From: Sphagnum compactum
Taxonomy: Eukaryota; Bryophyta; Sphagnopsida; Sphagnales
Direction of reading: 5' to 3'
Length of the DNA stretch: 64,000 bases
Assembly (NCBI GenBank): GCA_965153455.1
Contig: OZ234494.1
Coordinates: 1,364,001 to 1,428,000 of the forward strand
Below the pieces are notes generated by a model, which made no database searches, had not been told where the DNA came from, and was given only the letters and a program-made list of their open reading frames with translations. The position numbers and the translations under genes were made by a program. This document shows, piece by piece, positions 12,451-25,440 of this stretch (position 1 is its first letter; the number at the start of each line of letters is the position of its first letter).

Positions 12451-14950
12451 AAGAGAATCTGTTAAACCGGCAAATAAAAGTGGCCAAATTTGGAATCGGT
12501 AAACAATTTTTTGGTCATGTTGTGGTGTTCACATGTGTTCTCAATGCCTTCATTGTGATATTTTCTTGAAAGAAAAAATATCTCTTGCACATTAGAGTTA
12601 TCCGTAAAGTAAGGAAAAACACAGCACCAGAACCCTGAGTTTGGTCATACAGGGGGTGAGATTAACCCTAAACCTGCACAAAAGTACATTAGCATTCAAC
12701 GGGGGATGAAACTCAGAAAACCATCAATTTTGGGTGGTAAACTGAGTTTCATCCTGTCTTTCCTTTTTCCTGAGCGCCTCCACTGTTGTTGCTGCTCCAT
12801 ATATTTTCACTGCTGCTAACTGTACAACTACTATAATTAGTCTCAAGCCTTGTGCATTGAATGCTGGGTATCAGCATTTCATACTGAGATTTATTAAAAT
12901 GTCTTTTTACTTTGCAGATACCACTGAAAGAGGGGATAGTGGGTGAAAGGAGGCCCAAGACAGGGTGAAGACAGGGTTACTTTACAAATAACTCTATTAT
13001 GTCTAAAATTTATGAAATCACTTGCATAAAATGCTAATCAGCGAGCACTTTCCAAAAATATACCAAAATTGCACCCAACTTTGTTTTTTTTAATTAATCT
13101 TGATTTAATGAGAGTTTCAATAACAAAATTGTTTAATATTTTATAACTATCGTGCAATAGGTTAAACATCACAAAACCACATTAGTGCCCCATCATTCAT
13201 TGAGGACTAATACCAACATAGACTATCGATTTTGAATTCTAAACCCTCAAACCAATTGGTCTAGTTGTTATTGTACCTCAAACTCATGTTTGGCATTTTG
13301 TGCCGAAATAACTTTTTTTGAAAAAAAACAGGTTTGGCACTTGAGTTTGTAATTTTTTTATTTTTTCATTTTTTTATTTTTTGTAAAATTATTTTGACAA
13401 GATGAATGAAACATCACAATTCTTGAAACGGTTAAGAATACATCCAATCTTGAAAAATGCATGTTCTTTTTAATCTTTCTTTGTGTATTTCTTTTTGTTT
13501 TTCAAAGTGTTTTGTTTGTGTGCAAGGAATAGGTGCTTTCAAGTTTTATAAATATTGTAATGCTAGAAGTGAAAGCTTCACTAGGTAATAGATTCTTACA
13601 ATGACATTTTATTTGATTTGTTATAATTTTTCATTTACAAACTGTTAACGACAAAAATTATGTCCCCCAATCATTATCATCCTACAAGGGTGAGCCAAGT
13701 GACAAGGTTGACACCTTATCACTTCACGTAAAGAACTACCCTCTCTATCATATTTTATTACAACTACTCAAATAAGAAGTAAGAGGTCATACACACAATA
13801 AAGAAGATACGCGTATGTTGTCCACGACCCGACCTACCTCCCTATAAGTAATTTCAATTGGGAATAGAACATAAGGGAAGAAGCAATAAGAGAAAGGGGA
13901 AAAAAACCCAGGAATAATTACTCTCCCTGGTTTTATAGTACCTTCAACACCCCTAGGATATTACCTAGAGGATTTTCAAACCCTTTTACCACTACGGTCC
14001 CTCCTTTTCCTTACATGTTGAGTTTCTAGCGGCTCTGTTTGTCACCTTCAACTTTTGAGAAGTCCTTCTTTCGGTTTGTACCTTTTACAACCAGTTATTT
14101 TCCCTCTAAGTTTTTGCCTTTTGCTTACAGCAGTACCTTCCAGCTTGCAAAGGGTAACTTGTTGGTTTGTTCCCTCTCTAATTCCCACCACCAAAGACTG
14201 GTTGTTACCCTCTTATGGCAACTAGTAGCTTTGTGCTCTTGGGGCTACCCATGGGTAGCCCCATTACCCTTGTCTTTAAAAAAATGCAAAGATACCAACT
14301 CCAAAAAATATCCTACTTACATAACATGTCCTACTCTACCTTCAACACTTAGTATAATAACAATGCAACACAAGGGACTCGAGTCCTTCAACCATTTTCC
14401 ATTAAAATCATATACCAAGTACGTACATCTTTCTCCATTCCTCACCCCACTTTCAAAAGAAAAGAGTTCTCCATATCCCACACAAATCTTTAATGAATTT
14501 CCTCATCCTTTCCCACTTCCTCTATCCCCCTTCCCCCACATACCACATACAAGACCCACATTGACCCCTAAAAAATATGGCTCTTATCATAATCCCTTCA
14601 TATAAATTGCTTAGATGATTGGGTGAATTACCACCAACCACTCACTAATTCGAGCTACCTAGTCCCACTAGCTTCACCCCTTGGGTAAAGGACGTAAGTC
14701 TACCACTAGTAATTAATAGTCATTATGAGACTTATAGAACTAAATAGTATAGAGATTTTTACCCATTAACACATACATACCTGAACTTGCACATTTTTCT
14801 AATATGTGTCCATAGTGTAAGAATCATCATACTTGCATCTTAAAGATACCATGTGCATCTTAATGTAGATTTGAGATAGGTAGGTATCATACATGTGCAA
14901 AGCAAACAGCAACAACCAAACAACAAAAAATGATAAATTCTATGTTTTGT
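12451..14950. other. AT-rich spacer without a recognisable gene
   Basis: The region contains long A/T runs (13080-13400) and a pyrimidine-rich stretch at 13930-14620 that keeps one frame open for 188 codons. That frame has no ATG start and a low-complexity Pro/Ser/Phe composition, so I do not call it a gene. The right end may belong to the adjoining transposon. Confidence 0.45.
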
Positions 14951-14953
14951 AGA

Positions 14954-16639
14954 ATGGACAAAGAAGAGAGGTTGTTAGTTGTAGCACAAGAAGTCCAAGC
15001 CCTTTTTAAAGACATGCAATCACAAATTCAAGAGTAGGAGATAATACCCCCACCTTTCAAAAGACCTATTGGAAGGCCACAAAAACTAATGGAAACAACA
15101 TTGATTTCAAAAAGGGAATTAAGAAAGAGACCGTTGATGATGTAAACAATTCAAAATCAACAAAGAAAAGGAAAAGAGGTGCTTACACAAATTGGTTTGC
15201 ACCACACCTTTGGCCTTTGATTCTTGTAGTTGTGAAAAAACATGGTGATTTCATAAGTGTGATCCACTACCTAAAGACATTTCATAGAAAGCCAAAAGAA
15301 GTTAGTGGTCCATATGAGAAGTTGAGTAGAGGGTCTTTGTATGAGTGGTTCACCCCAAGAGGGGAACTAAAACCACATATGAAAATTGTTGTAGAGAAAG
15401 GGACAATTTCCATTGCTGCAAAAAAACATTTTTTAATTTTTGAAATAAGACCAGAATTGAAAAATGAGTTGATTATCTTATTGAAAAACATGAATGTTGT
15501 TGGACAACGTCTTTTTACACCTATTATACAACCAATCATTAGAGGGATCTTTGAAAGTAAAGCACTTGAACTCTTAAAAGACTAGGCTTTAAAGTCTTTT
15601 AAAAGAGGATGAAAAATTTCATGAGGAAACACTTGAATTGGTCTTACTGAATACCCACAACAATTGCAGGGAAACTACCATCAACATGGGAGCAAAAAGG
15701 GACATTCATGGCACATTGAGTTATTTACCTTGTCAAAATGTACAACATAACCCCATGCTTGGTTGTCAACACAAATCAAATTGGAATTCACTTTGTACCT
15801 ATTGGAGGGGATCGAACATGGGAAAGAAAAGGAACCAAACACATACAAGTTTTAGGGATAGAAGACAAAAGACAAATTACAACAGGTGTATCATCTTCAA
15901 CAAATGGGTCAATGCTACCTTTGCAAGTTGTGTTCTAAACCACAACAAGTCAAATGCTCTCACCCATGAATGAAGGAAGAAAAAATTGTCTTTCAAATGA
16001 CTTTCATCTTACCTATAGCTCCAATCACTAGTCTAATTTGGAAACCATCAAAAGTTTGTTGAACACAACCTTATGCCCTCTCAAAAAATTCAAGTGGAAA
16101 AACTTGCATTATTAAAAGAGTAAAAGATGGTTTGGCCAATTAATTGCTGGTCAATTCATAAAAGCAAAAAAAATTGGATTGAATGAAGTTGAAGTTTCCA
16201 AAAGTGTGTATCATCTTCATTCTAAAAAATTGCATTGGCATACTTCAATTGTTAATGTCATCCTCCACCACCCATTCAAACATGTGTTTAAGAAAAAATT
16301 CATTATTGGACCTCAACAATCAAAAGCCAACTAGAAAAAGGTGAAAATCCTAAAGTTGACTTCATGTCAATTATGAAACCAAACCTGTGTGCATGGTTGT
16401 TTCATGTATGGATTCATGTGAAAAACATGAATGAATTGATTTGCAAAGGTTGGGAAAAAACAAGACTATTAAAAAACTTCAACATGCAATTTCAGCTTGA
16501 AGCTATGAAGGTCAATGTTATTACACCTCTCTTTTCAATTACTTTTAATTCAGAATTTATACAACACAAAGAGGAAGTCGATGACATAGATTCAAAGGAT
16601 TCCACTCTTGAAATCATGCAGAACTGTTTGAATGTTTAG
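14954..16639 (+). pseudogene. Decayed pogo-type DDE transposase
   Basis: Fragments of one transposase are strung along the forward strand in shifting frames. They run from ATG at 14954 (MDKEERLLVVAQEVQALFKD, then an in-frame TAG), through 15217-15585 (GPYEKLSRGSLYEWF, AKKHFLIFEIRPELKNELI), 15738-15938 (NTNQIGIHFVPIGGDRTWE, KHIQVLGIEDKRQITTGVS), to 16364-16639 (MKPNLCAWLFHVWIHVKN, GWEKTRLLKNFNMQFQLEAM). The 15738 block is the part of the DDE_1 superfamily (Tc1/mariner-pogo/Fot-like) around the first catalytic Asp, which here reads Asn (NTNQIG, where relatives have D). Several stops and frameshifts separate the blocks. The intact enzyme would cut and rejoin its own element; this copy cannot make it. 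Terminal inverted repeats were not found by eye. Confidence 0.75.
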
Positions 16640-19065
16640 ATTACTAAAACTATTTGATCGTAGGATCTTCAAATCCTCCTTAGATTTGAGCATGAGAAAT
16701 GGAATATGATATGTGACAAAATCTGACCTTCATATATTAACATATAGGACCATATGTTGGACAAAAAAGTCATCATGGACCTACGAGTTGTGCACTTTTT
16801 GCTAATGTTGAAAAAATTATTCTAATCATCAACGTCATATGCGTCGTCATTGCCTTCATCATTCTCATGGGCTTTTGTTTCATTTGGTTTTTCACCAACT
16901 TTACTTTGATACTAGTTACATCTATCATTGACAACAATGATGGATTGTTGAAACCTATTTTCAAACTTTTCATTGAATCTCCTTAAGACAAGCCTTGTGA
17001 AACACTTGGGCTAAATATAGGAGTAGCATAATCTGATGCTCCTCAGACTTGTCACCAAGTGATACAAAGTACACTACACACTAATCAATCCATTTTGTAA
17101 ACTCTTTGGAAAATCTTAGAAGACAAACCTTTGTCCTCCTCAATCAACACCTTTCTGTTGATATTGAAATAGGCAAGTTCATCTCAAGTTGTGCAACACA
17201 ACAAATCCAAGACATACCCTTCTTTTGAACTTGAAGTGGGTTCATTTGTTTCTAATGTTTGTTCACTATCCACTTTTCTCATTACACAAAAATTGCTTAA
17301 GTATAGATTGTTGCCACCACTATCCATCTTGGCCAATGCCACCTTCCAAAGACCATAGTTTTTCACATTATTTAATCATTAGTAATCATTTTTCCCTTCC
17401 AAAAAAAGCACACCACTAAGTATCACTTTTTCATCCTTGTAAGAGATGAAGTGTGCATTAAGATCCAAGGTGGGTAGGATCAATGCTTGTTTGTTGTATA
17501 TTGGCAAAATGGTAGCTTATGAGAATGGCAGATTCTCATATTTTTCATCCATTGCATAAACTAATAGCAACTTCATTACTACCAACTCCTTAACTTGATC
17601 CCCACAAAGATGATAACCTTTCTCTCTCTCTCTCTATATATATGGGTCATCAAATTTCATTCTTAGCCATCATGCCTCTCATATCTAATATCTAATAAGC
17701 TAGACATGGATTTAATAAGTTAAAGAGGTTACAAAGCCCATTCATCTATGATGGTGTTCCTTCTTGGAAGCTTTGATTTGATGTTGTAACTTGTAAGCCT
17801 TGTAACACTTGGTGTCCATACACAAAGTGGAAAGATACTCATGCATTCCTTTTCTTCTTTGTGTTCAACTGCCTGTATAGAGCTTGAAGGAAGGATGTGA
17901 GAAATTTTACCTAAGTATCTCTTTATGGGGAAGGGAAAAAGAAATCCCTCTAACTGGATAACAGTTTTTTTTTTTTCCCAATTTTGTGAGGAAGATGATC
18001 ATGGATAAGAGGATTTAGCCAAATTTGGCTACAGGCTAGAGCCAAGCCAATTGTCTAAACCTGGGCAATTCCAAAAGGATGCATTAACTTTTCCTGTTGG
18101 AAAGTCCTTCCTTTTATCTCAAGACACTTGGTCCATTTTCACCAAGTAATAGATAGATAGGTCATGAGTTGATCAAAATGGGCTTTTGGGTGGAAGCATA
18201 TATGATTGAATACCAAAAAAATCATCCCATAACAACAATTTTCCATAGTGTTCCCACAAAGTATGAAACACAAATAAAATATGCAAAAAAAATGTGGGCG
18301 AAAGAATAATAAGAGAACTCCACAATAAGAAAAATGTGGGCGAACCTTCTTCAAACCCATTTGTACTTAGATTTGGATGTGATCGTTTGATCTTTGTATC
18401 GTATCTTTTTGTGTCAACAAATGTTCAGTTGAATATTTAACCCAATACATCATGTTATAGTATAAAATTTAAATGTTCCAAAAATTTAAAACATCCTTTA
18501 AAAAAAAAAGAGAATGAATGTATGCAATATGATTATGTAATTTCACAATTGTTTTGTTGCAACCTTAGCTTTCAACTAGGTTGAAAAAACGAGAATTGGG
18601 TTGGGAGCAAGGCTAAGGCATGAAATGAGTCAAAGCAAGTGAAACGCATTTCCAAACCTAATATTAAGGAATGGATCAAGCCTTGCAAGGCAAGAACGCC
18701 ATTCCATTAGGTGACAACTGGTTGTACAAGGGCCCCGTCCATAGCATAACCGGTGTTCCCGACCATCGATTCACTTCACTATAGTGTTGCCCTCCCTTCG
18801 ATTCATATCACAAATGGAACTCACGTGACCAAAAGTGGAACTAGTAGCAGATGACCACCTTATTCCACATAGGGAAAAACCCTAAAGAGTATCCGAATAA
18901 GACACCAAAACCAAGTTCCGTACCCAAAGCATTTGCCCATTGCCTTTTTAGATGGGTAATTAAAAAAAAATCTTCAGGTTTTGGCCCCCACTTGTGTACA
19001 CCTCGGGTCTAATAACAAACCAAACACACCATGAGTAGTTCTATTTCAAGGAGGTGGGATTTTAA
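16640..19065. other. Spacer downstream of the transposase remnant, no gene seen
   Basis: This is AT-rich DNA with a short CT/TA microsatellite near 17622-17642. The first few hundred bases may still be 3' sequence of the decayed transposon. Open frames are short and unrelated to any family I recognise. Confidence 0.4.
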
Positions 19066-19308
19066 GTGATACTATAATCGTGCATTCACACTAGATGTTA
19101 AATCAATGTTAAATGTAAACCTAGGTAGCATCCTAGGTGGCACCCAATGTTAAATGGCCCGATAGCTTAATGTTAAGTGAATGTTAGTTTAACATAAAAT
19201 CTTCATGATAAGTAAGTTTGAAGCCTTAAATGACTAGTATGGTGATGATAAGGGACTCAACATGAGAGTCCTTAACACCAAGTGTGAACGCACCTTAAGT
19301 ATAATCAC
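19066..19308. mobile_element. MITE-like element with about 37-base inverted ends
   Basis: The left end (19066-19101) and the reverse complement of the right end (19272-19308) align along about 37 bases. They share GTGAT, then GTGCATTCACACT versus GTGCGTTCACACT, and TGTTAA at the inner edge. The interior of about 170 bases has no coding capacity and repeats ATGTTAA several times. Short length, matching inverted ends and no reading frame are the signature of a miniature inverted-repeat element. I did not find a convincing target-site duplication, so the outer limits may be off by several bases. Confidence 0.62.
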
Positions 19309-19604
19309 AATTCAAGTTACTGACACTGACATCTCCAAAAGTGGAACCCAAAATTTCTTTACCCGTAAAATAAAAAAAATAAAATAATTTTAAAAAAAGT
19401 TTTAAAAAAGAAAAAAGAAAAAAGAAAAAAGCATCAGAATAGGACCCGAAACCAGTTAGGATCACAAGACAAGAAAAGCTGATGCTATTCGAGTGCAAAA
19501 TCCAATGGAAATGTCATGATAGAGATTTTATACTTCATTCTTTCCATACTCAATGTGAATCCTGAATACCCCACCTCCCCCTCCCCAAGATGGGTTAGGT
19601 TAGG

Positions 19605-20001
19605 TTAGATTCGGTATAAATACAATAAATACGGTCTAAGTTATTCATGTTCTACTTCTTTTGTTCACATGGTTGTCAAAAGATGGGGATTTCTTAGATT
19701 GGTTATAAATACAATAAATATGGTCCAAGTTATTCATGTTCTACTTCTTTTGTTGACATGGTTCTCAAAAGATGAGGATTTCTTAGATTGGGTATAAATA
19801 CAATAATACGGTGTCTAAGTTATTCATGTTCTACTCCTTTTGTTAATTCATGGTTGTCAAAAGATGGGGATTTCTTAGATTTGGTATAAATACAATAAAT
19901 ATGGTCTAAGTTATTCATGTTCTACTCCTTTTGTTAACATGGTTCTCATAAGATGGGGATTTGTTAGATTGGGTATAAATACAAAATAATTATGGTCTAA
20001 G
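19605..20001. repeat. Tandem repeat, about 4.5 copies of an 88-90 base unit
   Basis: Successive units start near 19605, 19693, 19781, 19873 and 19962. Each contains TATAAATACAATAAATA, TAAGTTATTCATGTTCTAC and AAAAGATGGGGATTTCTTAG with small changes. The copies differ by a few bases and single-base indels, which suggests age rather than recent expansion. There is no coding potential. Confidence 0.85.
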
Positions 20002-20439
20002 TAAGGTTTGGAGAGCACTTAGTTGTTGAAGGATGTATAACGGAATCTAAATTAGTTCTAATTGGAGTTGAAAAGAAGTTGGCAAATGGATTGTTGTAAA
20101 TTTCGTGCTTTTGTGGCCCCACTAGGGACCTTGATCATTCAAGCTCAAGGTCCCAGAGAATTGATTCGGATGTCTTGGATTAGAGTGATTTTTAAAAAAC
20201 TTAAGCCAGATAGACCCTACATTGGGAAATCCAGCACAATTTTCAGTCAACTCTGAACTTCTTCAGCTGCCGATTATCTAACTAACCCACCAAGTGCACC
20301 ATCCATTGGAATCCATTTATGACTCCCTCCGTTGTAGTTGACCCACCCACGAAGCATGTTACCATTTCATCAATCTTTCTACATCCAACTCCGCACTACC
20401 GAGGTAAATATCCAAGTAAAAATATCTTGGGTAATGGGT

Positions 20440-20606
20440 TAGTATAATATTACTAAATAGGTAGGGAATGAAAGTGATTATTATTGTGTAGGTATGTATG
20501 TAAATAACTAAATGCACTTGGTAGTTACTACATAGGTAGAGACACATGTGAATGGTTAGTACATAGCTAACCACAATTAATTAATTACAATTGTGGTTAG
20601 CTATAG
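20440..20606 (+). repeat. Hairpin-bearing dispersed repeat, copy 2
   Basis: This is the same-strand relative of the 12300-12450 segment. It ends in a perfect 16-base inverted repeat: ATAGCTAACCACAATT at 20563-20578 and its complement at 20589-20604, with a 10-base AT-rich loop. The stem sequence TAGCTAACC is common to both copies, while the loop-proximal part differs. Confidence 0.55.
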
Positions 20607-23600
20607 GATAGAAATACAACCAAAAAGTGTTTCCCGTTCACACACCATCCATCTTCCAGGGGTTGTGCACTGGTGTGTGCTGGTTGATTCTTACCATTGG
20701 CTTCACCTTTGTAAACTAGCTAACAAAAACAAGCAGCTGATTGCATAAGTAATATCTCATTGACAAGTTTTAACAAAATCACGAGTGAAATGATCGAAAT
20801 CACTCACTCACGAGAAAGAAAACACACGCGGTAACATATAATAACCCAACTATGTAAAACTATGATGAAACTATGTAAACATGGCACGGTATAACCCAAG
20901 ATGAATTTGATGAAGAAATGTAAAGAAAAGGGCAGCTGCTAGGTCTCCTCCAATGTCAGTTGCAGATTGGATTGCAGTTGAAGCCAAAATTGTATCCCAA
21001 TTTCCCAAATATGCAAAGTCTCTTTCCCTCTCTGGGCAAAGCCATCCAACAAAAACAACTCACTCACAAAGTACTTACCTACTCTGACAATCCAATTTTG
21101 ACTCCCAAACTGACTGACAGAAGAGGAGAGGAGAGGAGAGAACCTGGGGAGTGGCCAAAAGATCTTCTCCAAAGTACAACTTTGGCTATGATGATTGCCT
21201 ACTACTACTCTTTTTAAGAGCAGCAAAAGGTAGAAGTGGCATGCAAGCAAAATATGTTGTACATTTGTACATTGCTTATGGTTCTGAATGAATGAATGAA
21301 TATCCTAGTCTTTCTCTGAATTCATTAATGAGCCGAATAGCAGCTTGGACTCTAGAGAAGGCAGCCTAGAAAGGACCAAGGAACATGTATATGTCATCAC
21401 ATGTTGGTGACATGTTGTTGGAGGTCAGCTTTTGGTACTTGTGAATGAATGAATGAATACACTGTGCTTGGTAGAAGACATGGATTTAGAAACCAAAGTA
21501 ATGAGGACACTCAAGGCTATTCTATTCTATGCATGGCCTCCTTACTAGAGGAGTGGTGGTGTTCAAAACATGGTGGTGGGAAACTACCATTGTTGTGTCG
21601 GGGTGGGTATCAACTTTTCTAATACCATCTTGGTCCCGGTATTAGGGTCTAAGGCTGATTTTTGACTGATGCGTGACAAGTATATATCCACAAACAATAT
21701 TGAGAACACCCTTGGGGAACGCATTGGGAACCTAGGGAAGATATTGGGAGCCTGATGGGAACCCATTGGGAAATTTTGAAGGGAACATGTTGGGAACACA
21801 AAGGAAAAATGAAAAAAAACTCCTGATGCAAGCAAAAAAAGTGGCACTTGCGGATTGTGATATAGACTAAGCCTTCATTGATGAATCAAAATAAATTTGC
21901 TCACATTGTTTAGCTACAAAGTAGATGTGTTTCAATAGAATTATAATTCTAATGATAATAATCAATCAAAACTTACATGAACCAAAAATAGTCAGGGAGG
22001 AAGGGCTTAAAACCTTTTTATGTTTGTCTTTCTTTGGCTTGTGATATTGAAATGATAATATCAGGATATAGTAATTAGAAGTGTGGTGGACGTGAGCATG
22101 TGATTGTGTTCTAATGTGCCATGCATATGAACACAATCACATAATATTTACTATTGAATGCAGCTTTTGTATGTATGTTCACAATGTGTCTATACAACAA
22201 GCCAAAGTTTTGCTAAGTTTCCTTTGAAAACAACATTGAGGAATATGGCAAATCGTCTTACAAGGGACATCAAATATTCAATGAAACACGATTCCACAAT
22301 ATCAAATATAAAAAAACTTGATCATATCATTGTAACAATACTAATGGAGACAAGCTACTACAATGCATTCTATGATGATGTAACATGGATGAAACAATGT
22401 TGAATTTGCTATGCTTAAATTTGTAAAATTAAGGTTTGTCTACTATAAAAACTTAGGATCAAGCCTTGTGCAAATAGTCAAACACACAAATCATTAAGAT
22501 TTCTTTGGCGGTATGAGCTCGGGTTGTAAACACTAGCCATGCCCAAAGAAATTGTGGCCAACATAAGGTGCCTTTTGTGGCCAAATACTAAACCGAGGCG
22601 CTTAAGAAGCTTCCACCACGCTTTTTTTATGGAAAGTCAATCCAACAAAAGCCCCTCAAAGAATTGGGATTGAGATGGTTGGTTTGATTAATGAAAGATT
22701 AACCGTTAACCGCTAAAAAATTATCAACATGATTGTTAATGGGACCATGTGATTACACACTTCAACTCCAATGACTCAAAACAATCCTAGTGTTTCAAGA
22801 CAAATTCTAACAACATCCAATCATCTTGTACCTATAGCCCTCATGTAATTTGCAATGGGACCAACCCACAACCCCCCTCCACACACACACACACACACAC
22901 CTTTTCATGGTGTTCACATGCCATGTCTTATATTGGGCTTTCCGACAATGAAGAACACAAAAAAAAAAGTAATTTTTTTCAAGAGAGGCCTTTTCACTTA
23001 TCATCAATTAGTAAATAAATTTTCATACGAGCAGAGAAAATGGAACCGACCATACTCAATCTCCAGTTCCAATGCAACAACAGAGCCGCATAAGAATCTT
23101 TTTACTGCACAAAGTGATGATCAAGTTGTGTGTGAGTGACAAAGCCCAAGTAAAACAACAAAGGACCATATCATACCAATCATGAATTCAGTGGGGACCA
23201 TTCTACAACTAGTGATGTCACCACACGCCAACCCCCCATTTAGCCCTCGTTATGTGACTTTCCTACGAATGAACACACACGCGCACACACACACACACAC
23301 ACAATTGTATCGACTAAATTAATTAATTATTTAATTATTTAATTAACCGGTAAGCTGGGGACTGACAAAACACACTCACAACCACACCACCCATTGCAAC
23401 AAACACATTATATATAAGTAAAGAATTGGCAAGCTGGGTAGTATGTGATGCAGGCTAGCGCACTCACTCCGAGTACACTCATACTATTTTAGTCTATCTT
23501 TACTTACTTCATAAGCAAAGGAAGGCCATTCCCCAAAGAGAATCCCCACTTTTGAGAGTCAACTTTAATTGTTCCCAAGTTGTAGTTGTTCCCAAGTTTT

Positions 23601-24589
23601 GTGTTTTCACAATATCCTCGGTGGTTCCCATCTCATGTTTTTCATACCAGGCTTGAAAACCCAATTGCCATGCAATGTGTGAAAACCCAGTTCCCATGTT
23701 TTCATGCAAGGGCGTGGAAACACATACATACGGTAGCCTAGGGTCAGCTTTTTCTAAGTGTCAAATAAATAAATAAATAAATAAATAAATCTAGGATACT
23801 CTAAAATATTCTCTACTTTTGTGCAAAAATTTGTGTTTCTTGAAAGAAAGAAAAAAATTGGGAAATTCTCAACATTTTTGAAAATAATAATATAATTTTT
23901 CCAGAAGTTACCAAAGTAAAGTACTATTGCTACACTTCTTCTCAAGAGGCTAATCTCAAAAATCAGGTTCATGTTATTGTTGTGCCTTTGTAATTAAGTT
24001 CTTATTATGTGCTGTTTAGTTGCACTCGAGTTTTTATGACTTGAAGGAAAGTGCAATGATTCTTTTGCTTGAGCTACTGCCAATTCACTCGCTTGCTTGA
24101 TCCCTTCCCCACTGTGCATTGGATCCGTGTTCAGTTGTCATCTGCATAACAAATGCCCTAACCAAAAAGTTAAAGATCTTCTCCGAAGAAACTGGTGGGT
24201 AGATTGAGTTTTCTCACATGAAATCATCACATAGTTGAGCATCATCACTCTCTCTGATACAAGCAACAAGCATGACCGAAGAAGAATACTATGATATATT
24301 ACTATTCCAGAGTGCAATTTGCGGCGGCACGTGTAGTGGGAGGGCTGTGATAGTTGTTGGCTGGTTGGCTGGCTTTTTTTTGTATGTTGTCAGAGAGAAC
24401 AGGTGAAATGGAATCGAATCGTTCGAGCCACAAATTCCTCCGTGAACGCTCCCTCTCCCCTAAATAAAGAATCTAATAGATGAAGCTGCAAAGTCAAGCT
24501 CACGACAAGCAAAGGAATCAGCTAAGTAGTCAAGTCCTCAAGGAAGTGAAAAAAAATTTGCCAAACTACTGAAGGCCATAATTAGTTAG
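20607..24589. other. Gene-poor spacer rich in microsatellites
   Basis: No gene was recognised. Simple repeats are plain: (GAAT)n near 21283 and 21443, (CA)n at 22880-22900 and 23274-23303, and (AAAT)n at 23762-23790. A conspicuously GC-richer patch at 21130-21150 is a short GAGGA run. Open frames are short and cross these repeats. Confidence 0.45.
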
Positions 24590-24976
24590 TTCTCTTTGCA
24601 TTCCTCCACAAAAGGAAAGGGGGTGGAGATCATGGATGATGGTGTGTTTAACCATTTTCTTTGTTGTTTTTGTCCCTTTCTTCCCATCATCCAAAATATC
24701 ATAACCAATTCTTCTACAAAACTTTGTTTTTTTGGAGTTTTGTGTGTGGAGATGATTGGTGTTCACCACAACCTTTTATCTTGTTGTTAGTGTTTGTAGT
24801 GGTTGGCTTCTTTCCATTATCCAAAATATGATCAATGGGGGAGGGGGGAGATCATGGAATGGATTTTATAAATTTTTGAAAATTTCTTCTTCTCATCATT
24901 GTTCCCTTTTCATTAGCCAACTTTTGATCAATGGGGGTAGATGAGGAGATGGGTTTTTTATTTAATTAAAAAAAAA

Positions 24977-25014
<38 letters not shown>

Positions 25015-25440
25015 TCATCATTGTTAACCCCTTTCCATTCCTCCATAATGGAGCATAATTGATTAAAGATGATAAAAGAAGGTTTTTATAAAAACTTTTT
25101 TCTTCTCTTCTTCTCATTGTTGGGTTGGTCCCTTTCCATTAATTAACCAAAGTAATTGAAGATTGTGATGGGTTACAAAAACACTTCATTTCTTATTCTT
25201 ATTGTTTCCCCTTCTTTCCATCTTCCAACTTATGATGAAAGGGACACAATGGAGGATTACAACAAAACTTTTTTTGTGTCTATTTTATCATTGTTGCCTC
25301 CCTTTCCCTCTTCCAAAATATGATGAAAGGGAAGTAAAATGTCAGGTTACAAAACCCCTTTTTTCTTCTTCTTCTTTATATTTATCATTGTTAGGCTACT
25401 ACCTCTCTTTCCATCTTCCAAAATATGATCAACCTATATT
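24590..25440. repeat. Degenerate tandem repeat, unit about 100-130 bases
   Basis: A theme recurs about seven times: 'CATTGTT...CCCTTTCCAT', then 'TTCCAAAATATGATCAA', then a G-rich or 'atgg' segment, then 'ttacaaaa...ctttttt'. Copies are visible near 24650, 24800, 24890, 25010, 25120, 25200, 25300 and 25390, with many indels. A perfect (ATT)n tract interrupts it at 24979-25013. This is non-coding and lies about 1 kb before the leader of the HMA gene. Confidence 0.6.

Noticed and set aside
14039-14605. 188-codon open frame on the forward strand
   Set aside because: It has no ATG start and is a low-complexity Ser/Pro/Phe translation of pyrimidine-rich DNA with no family match.
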